Below, in pieces: positions 1 through 8,960 of a stretch of DNA of 64,000 nucleotides. The stretch's first letter is position 1. The number at the start of each line of letters is the position of its first letter. The DNA is taken from positions 512,183 through 576,182 of the forward strand of contig NZ_BMNA01000001.1 of the NCBI RefSeq assembly GCF_014646215.1. The letters run 5' to 3'. The notes beneath the pieces were generated by a model, which was given only the letters and a program-made list of their open reading frames with translations, ran no database searches and had not been told where the DNA came from. This stretch comes from Nakamurella endophytica (GTDB lineage: Bacteria > Actinomycetota > Actinomycetes > Mycobacteriales > Nakamurellaceae). The translations under genes were made by a program, and so were the position numbers.

Positions 1-2394
1 GCCCAGGTAGTTGCCGTGCGCCCGCAGCGCGTCGGCCAGCAGGACGTTCACCGGGAACCACACCGGCCCGCGCCAGTTGGAGTTGCCGCCGAACAGCCCG
101 CTGCGCGACTCGCCGGGTTCGTAGTCGATGGTCATCGACCGGCCGTCGACCTCGGTGGTGTACGGCGTGGAGTACGCCGCGGACAGCGACCGGATGCCGG
201 CGACGGACAGGAACTCCTGCTCGTCGAACATCCGGGCGAGCAGCCGCGGCAGGGCGTCGCCGAGCAGCAGCGACAGCATCACCCGGCCGCCGTGCTCGGC
301 GTCGGTGACCAGCCCGTCCAGCAGCTCCGGGCGTCGTCGCCGGAGCCAGGCCAGCCGGCTGCTGAAGTCCGGCAGCTCGGCGGTCCGCTCCGGCAGCACC
401 GCGACGGCCAGCAGCGGGAGCAGGCCGACCATCGACCGGACCCGGAGCCGCTGGGAGCCGCCGTCCGGGTGCACGAGCACGTCGTAGAAGAAGCCGTCCT
501 CCTCGTCCCACAGCGCGACGTCCTGCGAGCCGAAGCTGCGCATGGCGTGCGCGATGGACAGGAAGTGCTCCAGGAACTTGGTGGCCAGCTCGTCGAAGGC
601 GGGCACCCGGTGCGCCGCCTCGACGCAGATCCGCAGCATCTGCAGGCAGAAGAACGCCATCCAGCTGGTGGCGTCGGACTGCTCCAGCCGGAACCCGGCC
701 GGCAGCGGGGCGGACCGGTTGAACAGGCCGATGTTGTCCATGCCGAGGAAGCCGCCCTCGAACAGGTTCGACCCGTCGGCGTCCTTGCGGTTCACCCACC
801 AGGCGAAGTTGAGCAGCATCTTGGTACCGATGCGGACCAGGAAGTCGGTGTCCCAGGCACCGTCGGCCTGGTACACGTGCCAGGCGGCCCAGGCGTGGAC
901 GGGCGGGTTGACGTCGCCGAAGGCCCACTCGTACGCGGGCAGCTGGCCGTCCGGGTGCATGGCCCACTCCCGGGCCAGCAGCAGCAGCTGCTCCTTGGCG
1001 AAGGCCGGGTCCACGTGCGACAGCGCGACGCAGTGGAACGCCAGGTCCCAGGAGGCGAACCAGGGGTACTCCCACTCGTCCGGCATGCTGATCACGTCGG
1101 CCAGGCTCAGGTGCTCCCAGGAGGTGTTCCGGCCGGACGGCTGCCGGCGCTGGTCCGGCGGCGGCGGCTGCGCCGGGTCGCCCTGCAGCCAGCGGTGCAC
1201 GTCGTAGCGGTAGAGCTGCTTGCCCCACAGCAGCCCGGCGTAGGCGCGGCGGGCGACCGCGCGCCGGTCGTCGGTCAACCCGGCCGGCAGCACCGCCCCG
1301 TAGAACTCGTCCGCCTCGGCCGCGCGGTCGCCGAAGACGGCGTGGAAGCCGGCACCGAAGGTGTTCTCGTCCGGCTCGGCGGTGGACAGCCGCAGCCGCA
1401 CCGACACGGTCGCGCCGGGGGGCACCGCGTCGAACCGGTACCAGAACCCGGCCTTGGTGCCGGTGCCCTCGGTGGCCACGGCATCGGTGTCGCCGTGCAC
1501 GATGCGCTGATTGATGCCGTCCTTGGTGCGCCGCGCCGGGTTGGTCGCGGTCCCGAACAGCAGCCGGTCGTTGCTCTCGTTGTCGCACACCAGGACCTCG
1601 GGCCGGCCCTGCGCGCTGAGCGTGTAGCGGCCGAGGAACTCGTGCCGGCACACCACGGCGCGCATGTCCCCGACCACGTCGCCCGGATCCAGCGGCTCCA
1701 GCTCCGGCGTCCGGTCGTCCAGCCCCCAGGACCAGGTGTTGCGGTACCAGATCTGCGGGACCAGGTGCAGGTCCGCCGGGTCGGGGCCGTGGTTGGTCGC
1801 GTCGATGCGGATGCACAGGTCGTCCGGCGCCGCCTTGGCGTACTCGACCACGACGTCGAAGAAGCGGTTGCCGTCCAGCACCCCGGTGTCGGCCAGCTCG
1901 AACTCGCGCTGGTCCCGGCCGCGCCGGGCGTTCTCCTCCCGCAGCCGGGCGTACGGGTACTCCGCCTGCGGGTAGCGGTAGAGCCACCGCAGGAACGAGT
2001 GCGTCGGGGTGCCGTCGAGCGGCCACCAGTACTCCTTGACGTCCTCGCCGTGGTTGCCCTGGCCGTTGGTCAGGCCGTACAGCCGCTCCTTGAGGACGGG
2101 GTCGCGGCCGTTCCACAGCGCCACGGAGAAGTTGAGGAACCCGAACCGGTCGCAGATGCCGCCGAGCCCGTCCTCACCCCAGCGGTAGGCCCGGGCGTGC
2201 GCCTGCTCGAACGGCAGGTAGGACCAGGCGTCGCCGTCGGCGGAGTAGTCCTCGCGCACGGTGCCCCACTGCCGGCCCGACAGGTACGGACCCCACAGCC
2301 GCCACGGGTCGGCCGAGGACGGCGACTCGGCCAGCCGGGTGTGCTCCGCTGTGGGCGGTGCGGAGGTCCTGGGCTGGGGACGGCCGCTCGTCAT
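1..2394 (-). CDS. GH63-like glycoside hydrolase (MGH1-like), C-terminus cut by window edge
   Basis: 798 codons are present, starting at an ATG at 2394 and still open at base 1, so the C-terminus is missing. The protein resembles the large actinobacterial glucosidases with an (alpha/alpha)6 toroid of the GH63/mannosyl-oligosaccharide-glucosidase type. An N-terminal beta-rich part (about residues 1-330, with DRFGFLNFSVALWNG and NGQGNHGEDVKEYWW) is followed by a helical barrel with W-rich sugar-binding segments such as WEYPWFASWDLAFH, GGFLGMDNIGLFNRS and SNWRGPVWFPVN. There is no signal peptide, so it is probably cytoplasmic and acts on alpha-glucosides or a compatible solute such as glucosylglycerate. 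The exact substrate cannot be read from sequence. It stands alone, tail-to-head with the exporter upstream. Family placement is fairly safe, specificity is not. Confidence 0.8.
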   Translation of the reverse strand, partial: MTSGRPQPRTSAPPTAEHTRLAESPSSADPWRLWGPYLSGRQWGTVREDYSADGDAWSYLPFEQAHARAYRWGEDGLGGICDRFGFLNFSVALWNGRDPVLKERLYGLTNGQGNHGEDVKEYWWPLDGTPTHSFLRWLYRYPQAEYPYARLREENARRGRDQREFELADTGVLDGNRFFDVVVEYAKAAPDDLCIRIDATNHGPDPADLHLVPQIWYRNTWSWGLDDRTPELEPLDPGDVVGDMRAVVCRHEFLGRYTLSAQGRPEVLVCDNESNDRLLFGTATNPARRTKDGINQRIVHGDTDAVATEGTGTKAGFWYRFDAVPPGATVSVRLRLSTAEPDENTFGAGFHAVFGDRAAEADEFYGAVLPAGLTDDRRAVARRAYAGLLWGKQLYRYDVHRWLQGDPAQPPPPDQRRQPSGRNTSWEHLSLADVISMPDEWEYPWFASWDLAFHCVALSHVDPAFAKEQLLLLAREWAMHPDGQLPAYEWAFGDVNPPVHAWAAWHVYQADGAWDTDFLVRIGTKMLLNFAWWVNRKDADGSNLFEGGFLGMDNIGLFNRSAPLPAGFRLEQSDATSWMAFFCLQMLRICVEAAHRVPAFDELATKFLEHFLSIAHAMRSFGSQDVALWDEEDGFFYDVLVHPDGGSQRLRVRSMVGLLPLLAVAVLPERTAELPDFSSRLAWLRRRRPELLDGLVTDAEHGGRVMLSLLLGDALPRLLARMFDEQEFLSVAGIRSLSAAYSTPYTTEVDGRSMTIDYEPGESRSGLFGGNSNWRGPVWFPVNVLLADALRAHGNYLG

Positions 2395-2480
2395 GCCGAC
2401 ACTGTGGCACGCAGCCGCCGTCCCGGTGCGTGATTCCGCGGTGACCGGGTGCTGTCGCGCAGCGGCTACGCCCGGCGGCC

Positions 2481-3521
2481 TCACGGATCGACCGCCGCGG
2501 TCGCCGACCGGCCGGGACGTCCCGCGGCCGACCCCGACGCTGCCCCGCCGGCCGCGGCGTCGGCCGCCAGCGCGGGACCGTCGGCCGGCGGGCCGGTGGC
2601 GATGTCCGGCCCGTCGGGGACGCCGGCCCTCGCCCGGGTGCGGCGCGCGCCCAGGATGCAGCCGAGCAGGATGAGCGGGAAGCCCACGACGATCCCGGTG
2701 GTCAGCGGTTCGGACAGCACGGTGATCCCGAGCACGAGCGCGACAGCGGGGTTGACGTAGGTGATCACCACCGCCCGGGCCGGGCCGGCCTCCGCGACGA
2801 GTTCGAAGAAGACCATGAACGCCAGCGCCGTGCACAGGGCACCGAGGCCGACCAGCGACCAGACCGCGCCGGCGTCGACCCGGCCCCACGGGACGGCGGG
2901 ACCGGCGAGCACGGCCGGGAGGTAGCCGAGCGCGGTCAGCGCGACCGACACGGTGACGACGCCCAGTCCGGGCAGGTGCGAGAGCCGCCGGGCCAGGATC
3001 ATCGGACCGACGGCGTAGCAGAGCACCACGCCGAGGACCTCGACCATCGGACCGGGCGCGACGTGCCCGACGTCGAGCCCGAGCAGGATCAGCACCCCGG
3101 CGAAGCCGACGAGCAGGCCGGTCACCCGCCAGCGGTCCAGCCGGTCGGCCGCCGGCACCGGGCCCGACCGGCCGGCCACCACCCGCGCGAGCACCGCGGC
3201 CACCAGCGAGGTGCAGGCGACCAGGATCCCGGCCAGCGAACTGGACAGCTCGCGCTCCGCACGGGTGAGCAGCAGCCACGGCGCGGCGATCTCCACCGCC
3301 GTGTACAGCAGCAGCGGCCGCCAGTGCCGCAGCACCGGCCCGACCGTGGCCGTCCAGCCGCGGATCACGCACACCGGCACCAGCAGCACAGTGGCCAACA
3401 CCACCCGGGCGAACACCACCGTCGAGGGCGGCAGGTCCTCGACGGCGACCCGGATCAACGGGTACGGCAGGCCCCACAGCACCGAAAGCAGGACGAAAAG
3501 CAGCCAGCCCCGCCGAGACAT
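2481..3521 (-). CDS. EamA/DMT-family membrane transporter
   Basis: A 346-residue protein starting at ATG 3521, which has a good GGAGG ribosome site. An in-frame upstream extension to 3596 is possible but lacks hydrophobic or conserved sequence. About ten hydrophobic segments fall in two repeated halves, the layout of the drug/metabolite transporter (EamA) family. Helix 1 has the typical SVLWGLPYPLIRVAV and helix 10 contains GFPLILLGCILG. The second half carries FFELVAEAGPARAV and YVNPAVALVLG, also typical. The last 40 residues are a Pro/Ala-rich cytoplasmic tail. It probably exports a small metabolite or amino acid; the substrate is unknown. It is transcribed alone. Confidence 0.88.
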   Translation of the reverse strand: MSRRGWLLFVLLSVLWGLPYPLIRVAVEDLPPSTVVFARVVLATVLLVPVCVIRGWTATVGPVLRHWRPLLLYTAVEIAAPWLLLTRAERELSSSLAGILVACTSLVAAVLARVVAGRSGPVPAADRLDRWRVTGLLVGFAGVLILLGLDVGHVAPGPMVEVLGVVLCYAVGPMILARRLSHLPGLGVVTVSVALTALGYLPAVLAGPAVPWGRVDAGAVWSLVGLGALCTALAFMVFFELVAEAGPARAVVITYVNPAVALVLGITVLSEPLTTGIVVGFPLILLGCILGARRTRARAGVPDGPDIATGPPADGPALAADAAAGGAASGSAAGRPGRSATAAVDP

Positions 3522-3633
3522 GCCGCCTCCGTTCCCGTCCTGACCGCTCCCGCCACGCCCTCCGTGCGGCTCCATCGGGACGCTAGGCCAGCACACCGAC
3601 AGCCGGTCGCCTCCGCCGGGTGCCGTGCCCCGT

Positions 3634-4059
3634 TCAGCGGTGCAGGAGCCCGCCGGCGCCCGCGGCCGCCACCGCCACCGCGATCCCCGCCAGGGCGGCC
3701 GCGAGCGCCAGCCCTGCGGTCACCGCGGGCAGGACGCCGTCCGGCAGCGAGCTGCCGAGCCGCCCCGCCGTGAGCCCCCGGTGCGACGCCCGGTACCGGC
3801 GGTGCGCCGCCACCAGCACGGCGACGGACAGCACGACGCCCGCACCGGCCGCGATCACGGCCCACGTCCCGAACAGCTGCGGCAGGATGCGCAGGCCGGC
3901 GAGCGCGCCGACCGTGAGGGCCAGGGCGGTGCGCCGCCAGGCCAGCGCGGTTCGTTCCGGCTGCAGTCCGCGGTCGAACGGGTGGTCGGCGGCCCGGCCG
4001 GCGCCGGCGCCGTGCCCGGCCTCTGCCGTGGGCTCCTCGGGCGACCGGCCGCCGGTCAC
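3634..4059 (-). CDS. DUF202 small membrane protein, second of a pair
   Basis: A 141-residue protein read from GTG 4059, which overlaps the stop of the preceding DUF202 gene by 4 nt (GTGA), so the two are translationally coupled. After a 30-residue polar N-terminus comes the DUF202 signature QPERTALAWRRTALALT, followed by three hydrophobic segments. DUF202 proteins (YidH family in part) are small inner-membrane proteins without an established biochemical role. The longer frame reaching 4488 is antisense overlap with the partner and was not used. Paired DUF202 genes are common in actinobacteria, suggesting the two subunits form a hetero-oligomer (inference). Confidence 0.85.
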   Translation of the reverse strand: MTGGRSPEEPTAEAGHGAGAGRAADHPFDRGLQPERTALAWRRTALALTVGALAGLRILPQLFGTWAVIAAGAGVVLSVAVLVAAHRRYRASHRGLTAGRLGSSLPDGVLPAVTAGLALAAALAGIAVAVAAAGAGGLLHR

Positions 4060-4424
4060 CGGAACGCGATCGCCAGCAGCAGCAGGACGCCGACCACGAC
4101 GACGGCGATGCCGATCGGCAGGGACAGCATCGGGCTGGGCAGGGGCCGGTTCTGCCGGAGCGCGCGCTCGGTGCGCATCCAGCCCACCCAGGCCTGCAGC
4201 GGGCAGGCGGTGCCGGCGACGACGAGCACCACCGACGCCGCCAGCCGCAGGCCCGGCTGCAGGCCGAGACCCAGCGCCTCCAGCGCCACGCCGCCGGCCG
4301 TCAGGGCCAGTGCGGTGCGGATCCACGCCAGGAAGGTCCGCTCGTTGGCCAGCGAGAACCGCGGGTCCGGCTCGTCCCCGACCTCGTAGACCCGGGCGGG
4401 AAACCGTCGGCGGAGCCGGGTCAC
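4056..4424 (-). CDS. DUF202 (YidH-family) membrane protein, first of a pair
   Basis: A 122-residue protein with N-terminal DUF202 signature DPRFSLANERTFLAWIRTAL and three predicted membrane helices (about residues 35-55, 58-78 and 97-120). It is like E. coli YidH in length and layout; the family function is unknown. It is the first gene of a two-gene unit with the DUF202 protein downstream. The divergent DUF998 gene starts 145 bp away, so a bidirectional promoter probably lies between them. The very similar motif in both partners (NERTFLAWIRTALALT and QPERTALAWRRTALALT) suggests an old duplication. Confidence 0.88.
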   Translation of the reverse strand: MTRLRRRFPARVYEVGDEPDPRFSLANERTFLAWIRTALALTAGGVALEALGLGLQPGLRLAASVVLVVAGTACPLQAWVGWMRTERALRQNRPLPSPMLSLPIGIAVVVVGVLLLLAIAFR

Positions 4425-4568
4425 CGCTGGCCGCCGTCCCGGTGCATGCCGGGCACGCTACCGGGGCGGCTCGGTCGGGCCGGCGCACACACCGGCGGCA
4501 CGGGCCGCGTCCGTACCGTGGTCGGCAGGGCCGGCCGGTGGCGGGGCGGCGGCGGAGAGGGGCTGACG

Positions 4569-5300
4569 GTGACCGACGTCAACGACCGCACCGTGGCGGA
4601 AGCCGGGACCGGCACCGGCACCGCGGCGGCCGCGCCCCCGTCGGCCCCGGTGCGGGCGCTGGCCGGCACCGGCATCGCGCTCACCGTGCTCTGCGTCGTG
4701 ACCGTCCTGACGCTGCATGTGGTCCCGCCGACCTCGGCCATCTCGCCGGTCCGCCGGACCATCAGCGAGTACGGGTTGTCGTCGCTGTCCTGGGCGTTCA
4801 ACCTCGGCGTGGTCGCCCTCGCCGCGGGGTCGGCAGCCGTCCTCGCCGCCCAGCTCGGCCGGTTCCGCTCGGCGTCGCGGACCGGGCTGGTGTTCGGCGC
4901 GGTGTGGATCGTCGCCCTGCTCGTCCTGGTGGTCTTCCCCAAGCACAACTGGGCGGTCGGGCCGAGCACCAGCGGCACGGTGCACCGGATGGCGAGCCTG
5001 GTGGCGTTCCTCGTGCTGCCCTTCGCCGTGCTGCTCCTGCAGTGGCGGCGGGCGCGGGCCGGCTCGGCGCTGGCCCGCTGGGGGTGCGGGCTGGCCGTCC
5101 TCGGCCTGGCCTGGTTCCTGCCCATCGCGGTGGCCATCGCGACGCGGTCGGTCAGCGGGCTGCCGTGGTGGCAGGCCGTCCCGCTCGGGCTGGTGGAGCG
5201 CGGCATGGCGGCCAGCGAGGTCGCTGCGGTGATCGTGGTCGGGGTCGACGCCCTGCGGCGGCGACCGGTCACCCCGGATCCGCGGCCAGCAGCCGGCTGA
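4569..5300 (+). CDS. DUF998 integral membrane protein
   Basis: 243 residues from GTG 4569, preceded by GGAGAGG. Six hydrophobic segments are visible: about residues 34-56, 75-98, 107-127, 145-162, 177-198 and 214-230. Typical DUF998 sequence includes PVRRTISEYGL after helix 1 and the FPKHNW and GTVHRMAS loops. DUF998 proteins are polytopic membrane proteins of unknown function. The 3' end overlaps the 3' end of the convergent homocysteine methyltransferase by 32 bp, so both genes probably share a bidirectional 3' region. The upstream ATG at 4446 would add a low-complexity leader and was not chosen. Confidence 0.82.
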   Translation: MTDVNDRTVAEAGTGTGTAAAAPPSAPVRALAGTGIALTVLCVVTVLTLHVVPPTSAISPVRRTISEYGLSSLSWAFNLGVVALAAGSAAVLAAQLGRFRSASRTGLVFGAVWIVALLVLVVFPKHNWAVGPSTSGTVHRMASLVAFLVLPFAVLLLQWRRARAGSALARWGCGLAVLGLAWFLPIAVAIATRSVSGLPWWQAVPLGLVERGMAASEVAAVIVVGVDALRRRPVTPDPRPAAG

Positions 5301-6183
5301 TCGCCCGGATGCCGTCCGGTCCGACCCGGCAGCAGCCGCCCACCGCGCACGCCCCGGCCGCCAGCCATCGCGGCACCTGCGCCACATCCAAGTCGCCGGA
5401 CCCGCGCCAGCTCCGCGCCACCCCGTCCCAGGTCTCCCCGCTGTTCGGGTAGGCCACGCCCGGCTTGCCGGACCGGTCGCGCGCCAGTGCGAGCAGCTCC
5501 GGCACCTCCGCCGGGTCCAGGCAGTTGACGCCGACGGCGACGATCTCGTCGACGTCCCGGGCCAGCTCGAACGCCGCCTCCACCGGCTCCCCCGCCCGGG
5601 TGCGGCCACCGGCCGCCGTCACCGACAGCCACGCGGGGACGCCCGACCCGGCCAGCAGCCGGCAGAGTGCTTCCACCTCGGCCAGGCACGGGACGGTCTC
5701 CACGGCCAGCACGTCCGCGCCGGCGGCCGCGAGCGTCTCGAACCGGGGCGCGTGCCAGTCCCGCAACCGGCGGACGTCGAGCCCGTAGTCCCCGCGGTAC
5801 TCCGACCCGTCGGCCAGGGTCGCCCCGTACGGACCGAGCGACGCGGCGACGAACAGCAGCTCGGGGCGGTCGGCCGCCGCGCGGGCCTCGGCGGCGAGTT
5901 CGACGCTGCGGCGCAGGGCCCGGTCGGCCAGCTCGGCCGACAGCCCGGCCGCCTCGAACCCCGACACGCTGACCTGGTACGACGCCGTGGTCGCGACCCG
6001 GGCGCCGGCGGCGAAGAACTCGCGGTGGGCGCTGACGAGCGCCTGCGGGTCGTCCAGCAGCAGCCGCGCCGACCAGAGGCTGGAGGACAGGTCGTGGCCG
6101 TGCGCCTCCAGCAGCGTCGCCAGGCCTCCGTCCAGCGGCACCGGGCCGGCGGCCAGGGCGGCGGCGAACCGCGACGTCTGCAC
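5269..6183 (-). CDS. mmuM: Homocysteine S-methyltransferase
   Basis: About 304 residues from GTG 6183; the long in-frame extension to 6684 overlaps the upstream gene and is discarded. The sequence fits the cobalamin-independent homocysteine S-methyltransferase family (MmuM), which makes methionine from homocysteine using S-methylmethionine or SAM. N-terminal LDGGLATLLEAHG is the family start of the TIM barrel. Zinc ligands are seen as the Cys of GVNCLDP and the double Cys of VGGCCRVGPDGI near the C-terminus. ANNSGE-type family motif appears here as YPNSGETWDG. It lies 26 bp behind a nucleotidyltransferase and may be co-transcribed with it, although the functions have no obvious link. Confidence 0.92.
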   Translation of the reverse strand: MQTSRFAAALAAGPVPLDGGLATLLEAHGHDLSSSLWSARLLLDDPQALVSAHREFFAAGARVATTASYQVSVSGFEAAGLSAELADRALRRSVELAAEARAAADRPELLFVAASLGPYGATLADGSEYRGDYGLDVRRLRDWHAPRFETLAAAGADVLAVETVPCLAEVEALCRLLAGSGVPAWLSVTAAGGRTRAGEPVEAAFELARDVDEIVAVGVNCLDPAEVPELLALARDRSGKPGVAYPNSGETWDGVARSWRGSGDLDVAQVPRWLAAGACAVGGCCRVGPDGIRAISRLLAADPG

Positions 6184-6209
6184 CGCCGCGACCGTACCTG
6201 CGCGCCCGG

Positions 6210-7031
6210 TCAGCCGGCCGCCGCCGGCACCTCGATCGCCGCCGGGTCCGCGGGCAGCGTCTGTCCCCACCGGTCCCGCACCGCCGCCACCAGGTGCTCG
6301 CCCGCCGTGACCCGACCACCGGCCAGCACCACGGCCAGGTCGACCGTCCCCTCGACCTCGGCGTCCGGCGCGACGACGGCCCGGCGGCCGGTGGCCTGCA
6401 GATTGGCGGTGACGAACTCCGCGGCGGTGCCGCAGTCGAAGCCGCCGCCGGCGGCCGGGACGAGGTCGAGCTCCCCGGCGGCCGCGGCGTCCCGCCACAC
6501 CGCGGCGTACAGACCCGACGGCTCGCCGGTGAGCGCCGCGGCGACCGGCCCCGGGAGCAGGCAGACGCCCATGTAGCGGTGGGTGCCGAAGTCCGCCGGG
6601 CGCCCGACGTCCTCGGTGAGCAACCGGACCCGGCGGCCGTCCCAGCCCTCCAGCAGGGCGTTCGGCACCGGCCGGGCCAGCCACATGTCGCTGTTGGCGA
6701 CGACGACCGGCCGCCCGCCGATCCAGTCCCGCAGCCGGTGCAGCGCGCCGGCCGTGCCCAGCAGGGCCTCCCGCTCGTGCGACACGTGGACGCCGGGGTG
6801 CAGGGCGCGGGCCGCCTCGTCGATCTGCCCGGCCAGGTGGTGGGCGTTGACCGCCAGCGACGGGGTGAGCGCCGCGACCCTGGCCAGCGCCAGCTCGAGC
6901 AGCGACCGGTCGCCCACGGTCAGCAGCGGCTTGGGCACGCGGTCGGTGAGCGGCCGCATCCGGCTGCCCCGGCCGGCGGCCAGCACCACCCCGGCCAGGT
7001 CGCCGCCCGCCCCGGGTGCGGCCGGGCTCAT
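6210..7031 (-). CDS. NDP-sugar-type nucleotidyltransferase
   Basis: 273 residues from ATG 7031. The N-terminus has the sugar-nucleotide transferase signature GVVLAAGRGSRMRPLTDR followed by VPKPLL, then the metal-binding NSDMW segment. The C-terminal part is short, with no left-handed beta-helix acyltransferase, as in mannose-1-phosphate guanylyltransferase or MurNAc-1-P uridylyltransferase relatives. It transfers a nucleotide from NTP to a sugar phosphate; the sugar is unknown. The start codon overlaps the stop of the NUDIX gene by 4 nt (ATGA), so the two are coupled. Fast linkage with a NUDIX hydrolase suggests nucleotide-sugar turnover (inference). Confidence 0.85.
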   Translation of the reverse strand: MSPAAPGAGGDLAGVVLAAGRGSRMRPLTDRVPKPLLTVGDRSLLELALARVAALTPSLAVNAHHLAGQIDEAARALHPGVHVSHEREALLGTAGALHRLRDWIGGRPVVVANSDMWLARPVPNALLEGWDGRRVRLLTEDVGRPADFGTHRYMGVCLLPGPVAAALTGEPSGLYAAVWRDAAAAGELDLVPAAGGGFDCGTAAEFVTANLQATGRRAVVAPDAEVEGTVDLAVVLAGGRVTAGEHLVAAVRDRWGQTLPADPAAIEVPAAAG

Positions 7032-7531
7032 CCCGGCAGCCGGTCGGCGACGCCGGCCAGGATCTCCCGGGTCTGCGGCGTCAACCCCGGGTCGTCGGCG
7101 GTGCACCAGCGGTGCTCCAGCACGTCCGGGCCGTGCTGCACGGTGACGCTGCCGGCCGGCCGCGGCAGCAGCCACACCAGGTCGACGCGCCGGCGGAGCG
7201 GGTCGATGTGCGCGGTGTCCGGCGAGGGGGCCACGCCGGTCGGGTCGGTCCAGCCGATCTCCTCACGGAGCTCGCGGAGCAGCGCGGCGCGGGCGGCTTC
7301 CCGCCGGCCGAGCAGCCCGCCGGGCAGGGCGAACCCGGAGCGGTGCGCCTGGGTGACGAACAGGATGCGCGGGCCGTCGTGCACCACGGCGAGCGCCCCG
7401 ACGGTGAACGACGGCGTCACGACGCCGACGACGGCCCGGCGGACCCGCGGCGGGAGCAGCCCGAAGGCGCGGTGCGCCGCCCTGCGGGCCGTGGCGGTCG
7501 CGCGAGCCGCTGCAGTGCCTCCAGTGGCCAT
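7028..7531 (-). CDS. NUDIX hydrolase
   Basis: A 167-residue protein from ATG 7531 with a complete Nudix box, G-x5-E-x7-REUxEExGU, seen as GLLGRREAARAALL followed by RELREEIGW. An N-terminal basic helix of about 30 residues precedes the core. Nudix enzymes cleave nucleoside diphosphates linked to another moiety using Mg2+ bound by the box glutamates. The substrate cannot be inferred from the box. It is the first gene of a run with the nucleotidyltransferase (4-nt overlap) and then mmuM. Confidence 0.9.
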   Translation of the reverse strand: MATGGTAAARATATARRAAHRAFGLLPPRVRRAVVGVVTPSFTVGALAVVHDGPRILFVTQAHRSGFALPGGLLGRREAARAALLRELREEIGWTDPTGVAPSPDTAHIDPLRRRVDLVWLLPRPAGSVTVQHGPDVLEHRWCTADDPGLTPQTREILAGVADRLPG

Positions 7532-7746
7532 CGGCGCTGTCCCTCTCTCGGTCGGTATCGGGTGTGCCAGTCAAGCACCCGGCCGCCGCGACCGGGTGGC
7601 GCAGCACCGCCGGCACCGTCGACCGGCGGGCACCGTCGGCCCACCAGCGGCACGCCGGCCCGGGGCACCGCCCGGTGAGCCGCCGTTCACTTATCCTGGT
7701 CGGGTCGCCCCACCGCCGTGCCGCGCCTTGCCGAGAGGTCGTCCCC

Positions 7747-8907
7747 GTGGCCATCACCCCACCTCTGTACGAGGACGAGCACGAGGCGTTCCGTGACGTG
7801 GTGCGCGAGTTCGTGCGCCGCGAGGTCACCGACAACCTCGCCCGCTGGGACGCCGACCGGCTGATCGACCGGGACGTCTGGCGGGCCGCCGGCAAGCAGG
7901 GCCTGCTCGGGCTCGCCGTGGACGAGGCCCACGGCGGCGGCGGGACCCGGGACTACCGGTACCGCTGCGTCGTCAACGACGAGCTCACGGCCGTCGGCGC
8001 GACGGCGCTGAACCTCAGCTTCGCGCTGCAGGACGACATCGTGCTGCCGTACCTGCTGGAGCACGCCGACGCGGAGCAGCGGCTGCGCTGGCTGCCCGGC
8101 ATGTGCCAGGGCGAGCTCATCGGGGCGATCGCCATGTCCGAGCCGGGCGCCGGCAGCGATCTCCGCGGCATCACCACCACCGCCCGCCGCGACGGCGAGG
8201 ACTGGGTGCTCAGCGGCGCGAAGACGTTCATCTCCAACGGCATCAACGCGGACCTGGTGGTGACCGCGGCGCGCACCTCCGACGCCCAGGACCGGCCGTC
8301 CGTCGGGCTGTTCGTCGTGGAGCGCGACATGCCCGGCTTCACCCGCGGCCGCAAGCTGGACAAGATCGGCATGGTGGCCCAGGACACCGCCGAGCTGTTC
8401 TTCGACGACGTCCGGGTGCCGGCCGCCAACGTGCTCGGCGACCCGCACCACGGCTTGCGGTACCTGATGACACACCTGCCTTTAGAACGACTGTCGATCG
8501 CCGTCGGCGCGATCGGCGCGGCGCGGTCGGCGCTGGACTGGACGGTCGGGTACGTCCAGCAGCGCCGGGCGTTCGGCATCCCGCTCGCCGACCAGCAGAC
8601 GATCCGGTTCACCCTCGCCGAGCTGACCACCGAGCTGGAGGTGACCGGGGGCTACGTCGACGACGCCGTCCGGGCGTACAACGCCGGCGACCTGACGGCG
8701 GTGGACGCGGCCAAGGTCAAGTGGTGGACGACCGAGTTCCAGAAGCGCCTGGTGGACCGGTGTCTGCAGCTGTTCGGCGGGTACGGGTACATGGCCGAGT
8801 ACCCGATCGCGCGGGCGTACGTCGACGCCCGGGTGCAGACCATCTACGGCGGCACGACCGAGATCATGAAGACGATCATCGGGCGGGACATCGTCGGGCG
8901 GCGGTGA
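7747..8907 (+). CDS. Acyl-CoA dehydrogenase
   Basis: 386 residues from GTG 7747; the in-frame extension to 7564 overlaps the divergent promoter region. The three acyl-CoA dehydrogenase domains are present: N-terminal helical (YEDEHEAFRDVVREFVRREV), middle beta (IAMSEPGAGSDLRGI, the FAD/substrate loop) and C-terminal helical (RRAFGIPLADQQTIRF and QLFGGYGYMAEYPIAR). The C-terminal QTIYGGTTEIMK is the family FAD/oligomer motif. The catalytic base is expected at the Glu near IYGGTTE. It oxidises an acyl-CoA to the 2-enoyl-CoA in the cytoplasm and passes electrons to ETF. The P450 gene follows after 53 bp and is probably co-transcribed. Confidence 0.95.
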   Translation: MAITPPLYEDEHEAFRDVVREFVRREVTDNLARWDADRLIDRDVWRAAGKQGLLGLAVDEAHGGGGTRDYRYRCVVNDELTAVGATALNLSFALQDDIVLPYLLEHADAEQRLRWLPGMCQGELIGAIAMSEPGAGSDLRGITTTARRDGEDWVLSGAKTFISNGINADLVVTAARTSDAQDRPSVGLFVVERDMPGFTRGRKLDKIGMVAQDTAELFFDDVRVPAANVLGDPHHGLRYLMTHLPLERLSIAVGAIGAARSALDWTVGYVQQRRAFGIPLADQQTIRFTLAELTTELEVTGGYVDDAVRAYNAGDLTAVDAAKVKWWTTEFQKRLVDRCLQLFGGYGYMAEYPIARAYVDARVQTIYGGTTEIMKTIIGRDIVGRR

Positions 8908-8960
8908 TCGCGGGGCCGGCCCGTCCTGCGGCCGGCTGCGGGACGGGCAGACTCGTCCCG

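Noticed and set aside
16-2433. Plus-strand open frame of 805 residues
   Set aside because: It is antisense to the glucosidase and consists of repetitive Val/Arg/Gln/Pro/His sequence without any family.
4421-6684. Minus-strand open frames overlapping the DUF998 and methyltransferase genes
   Set aside because: Only the part 5269-6183 has the methyltransferase fold; the rest is antisense or out of frame.
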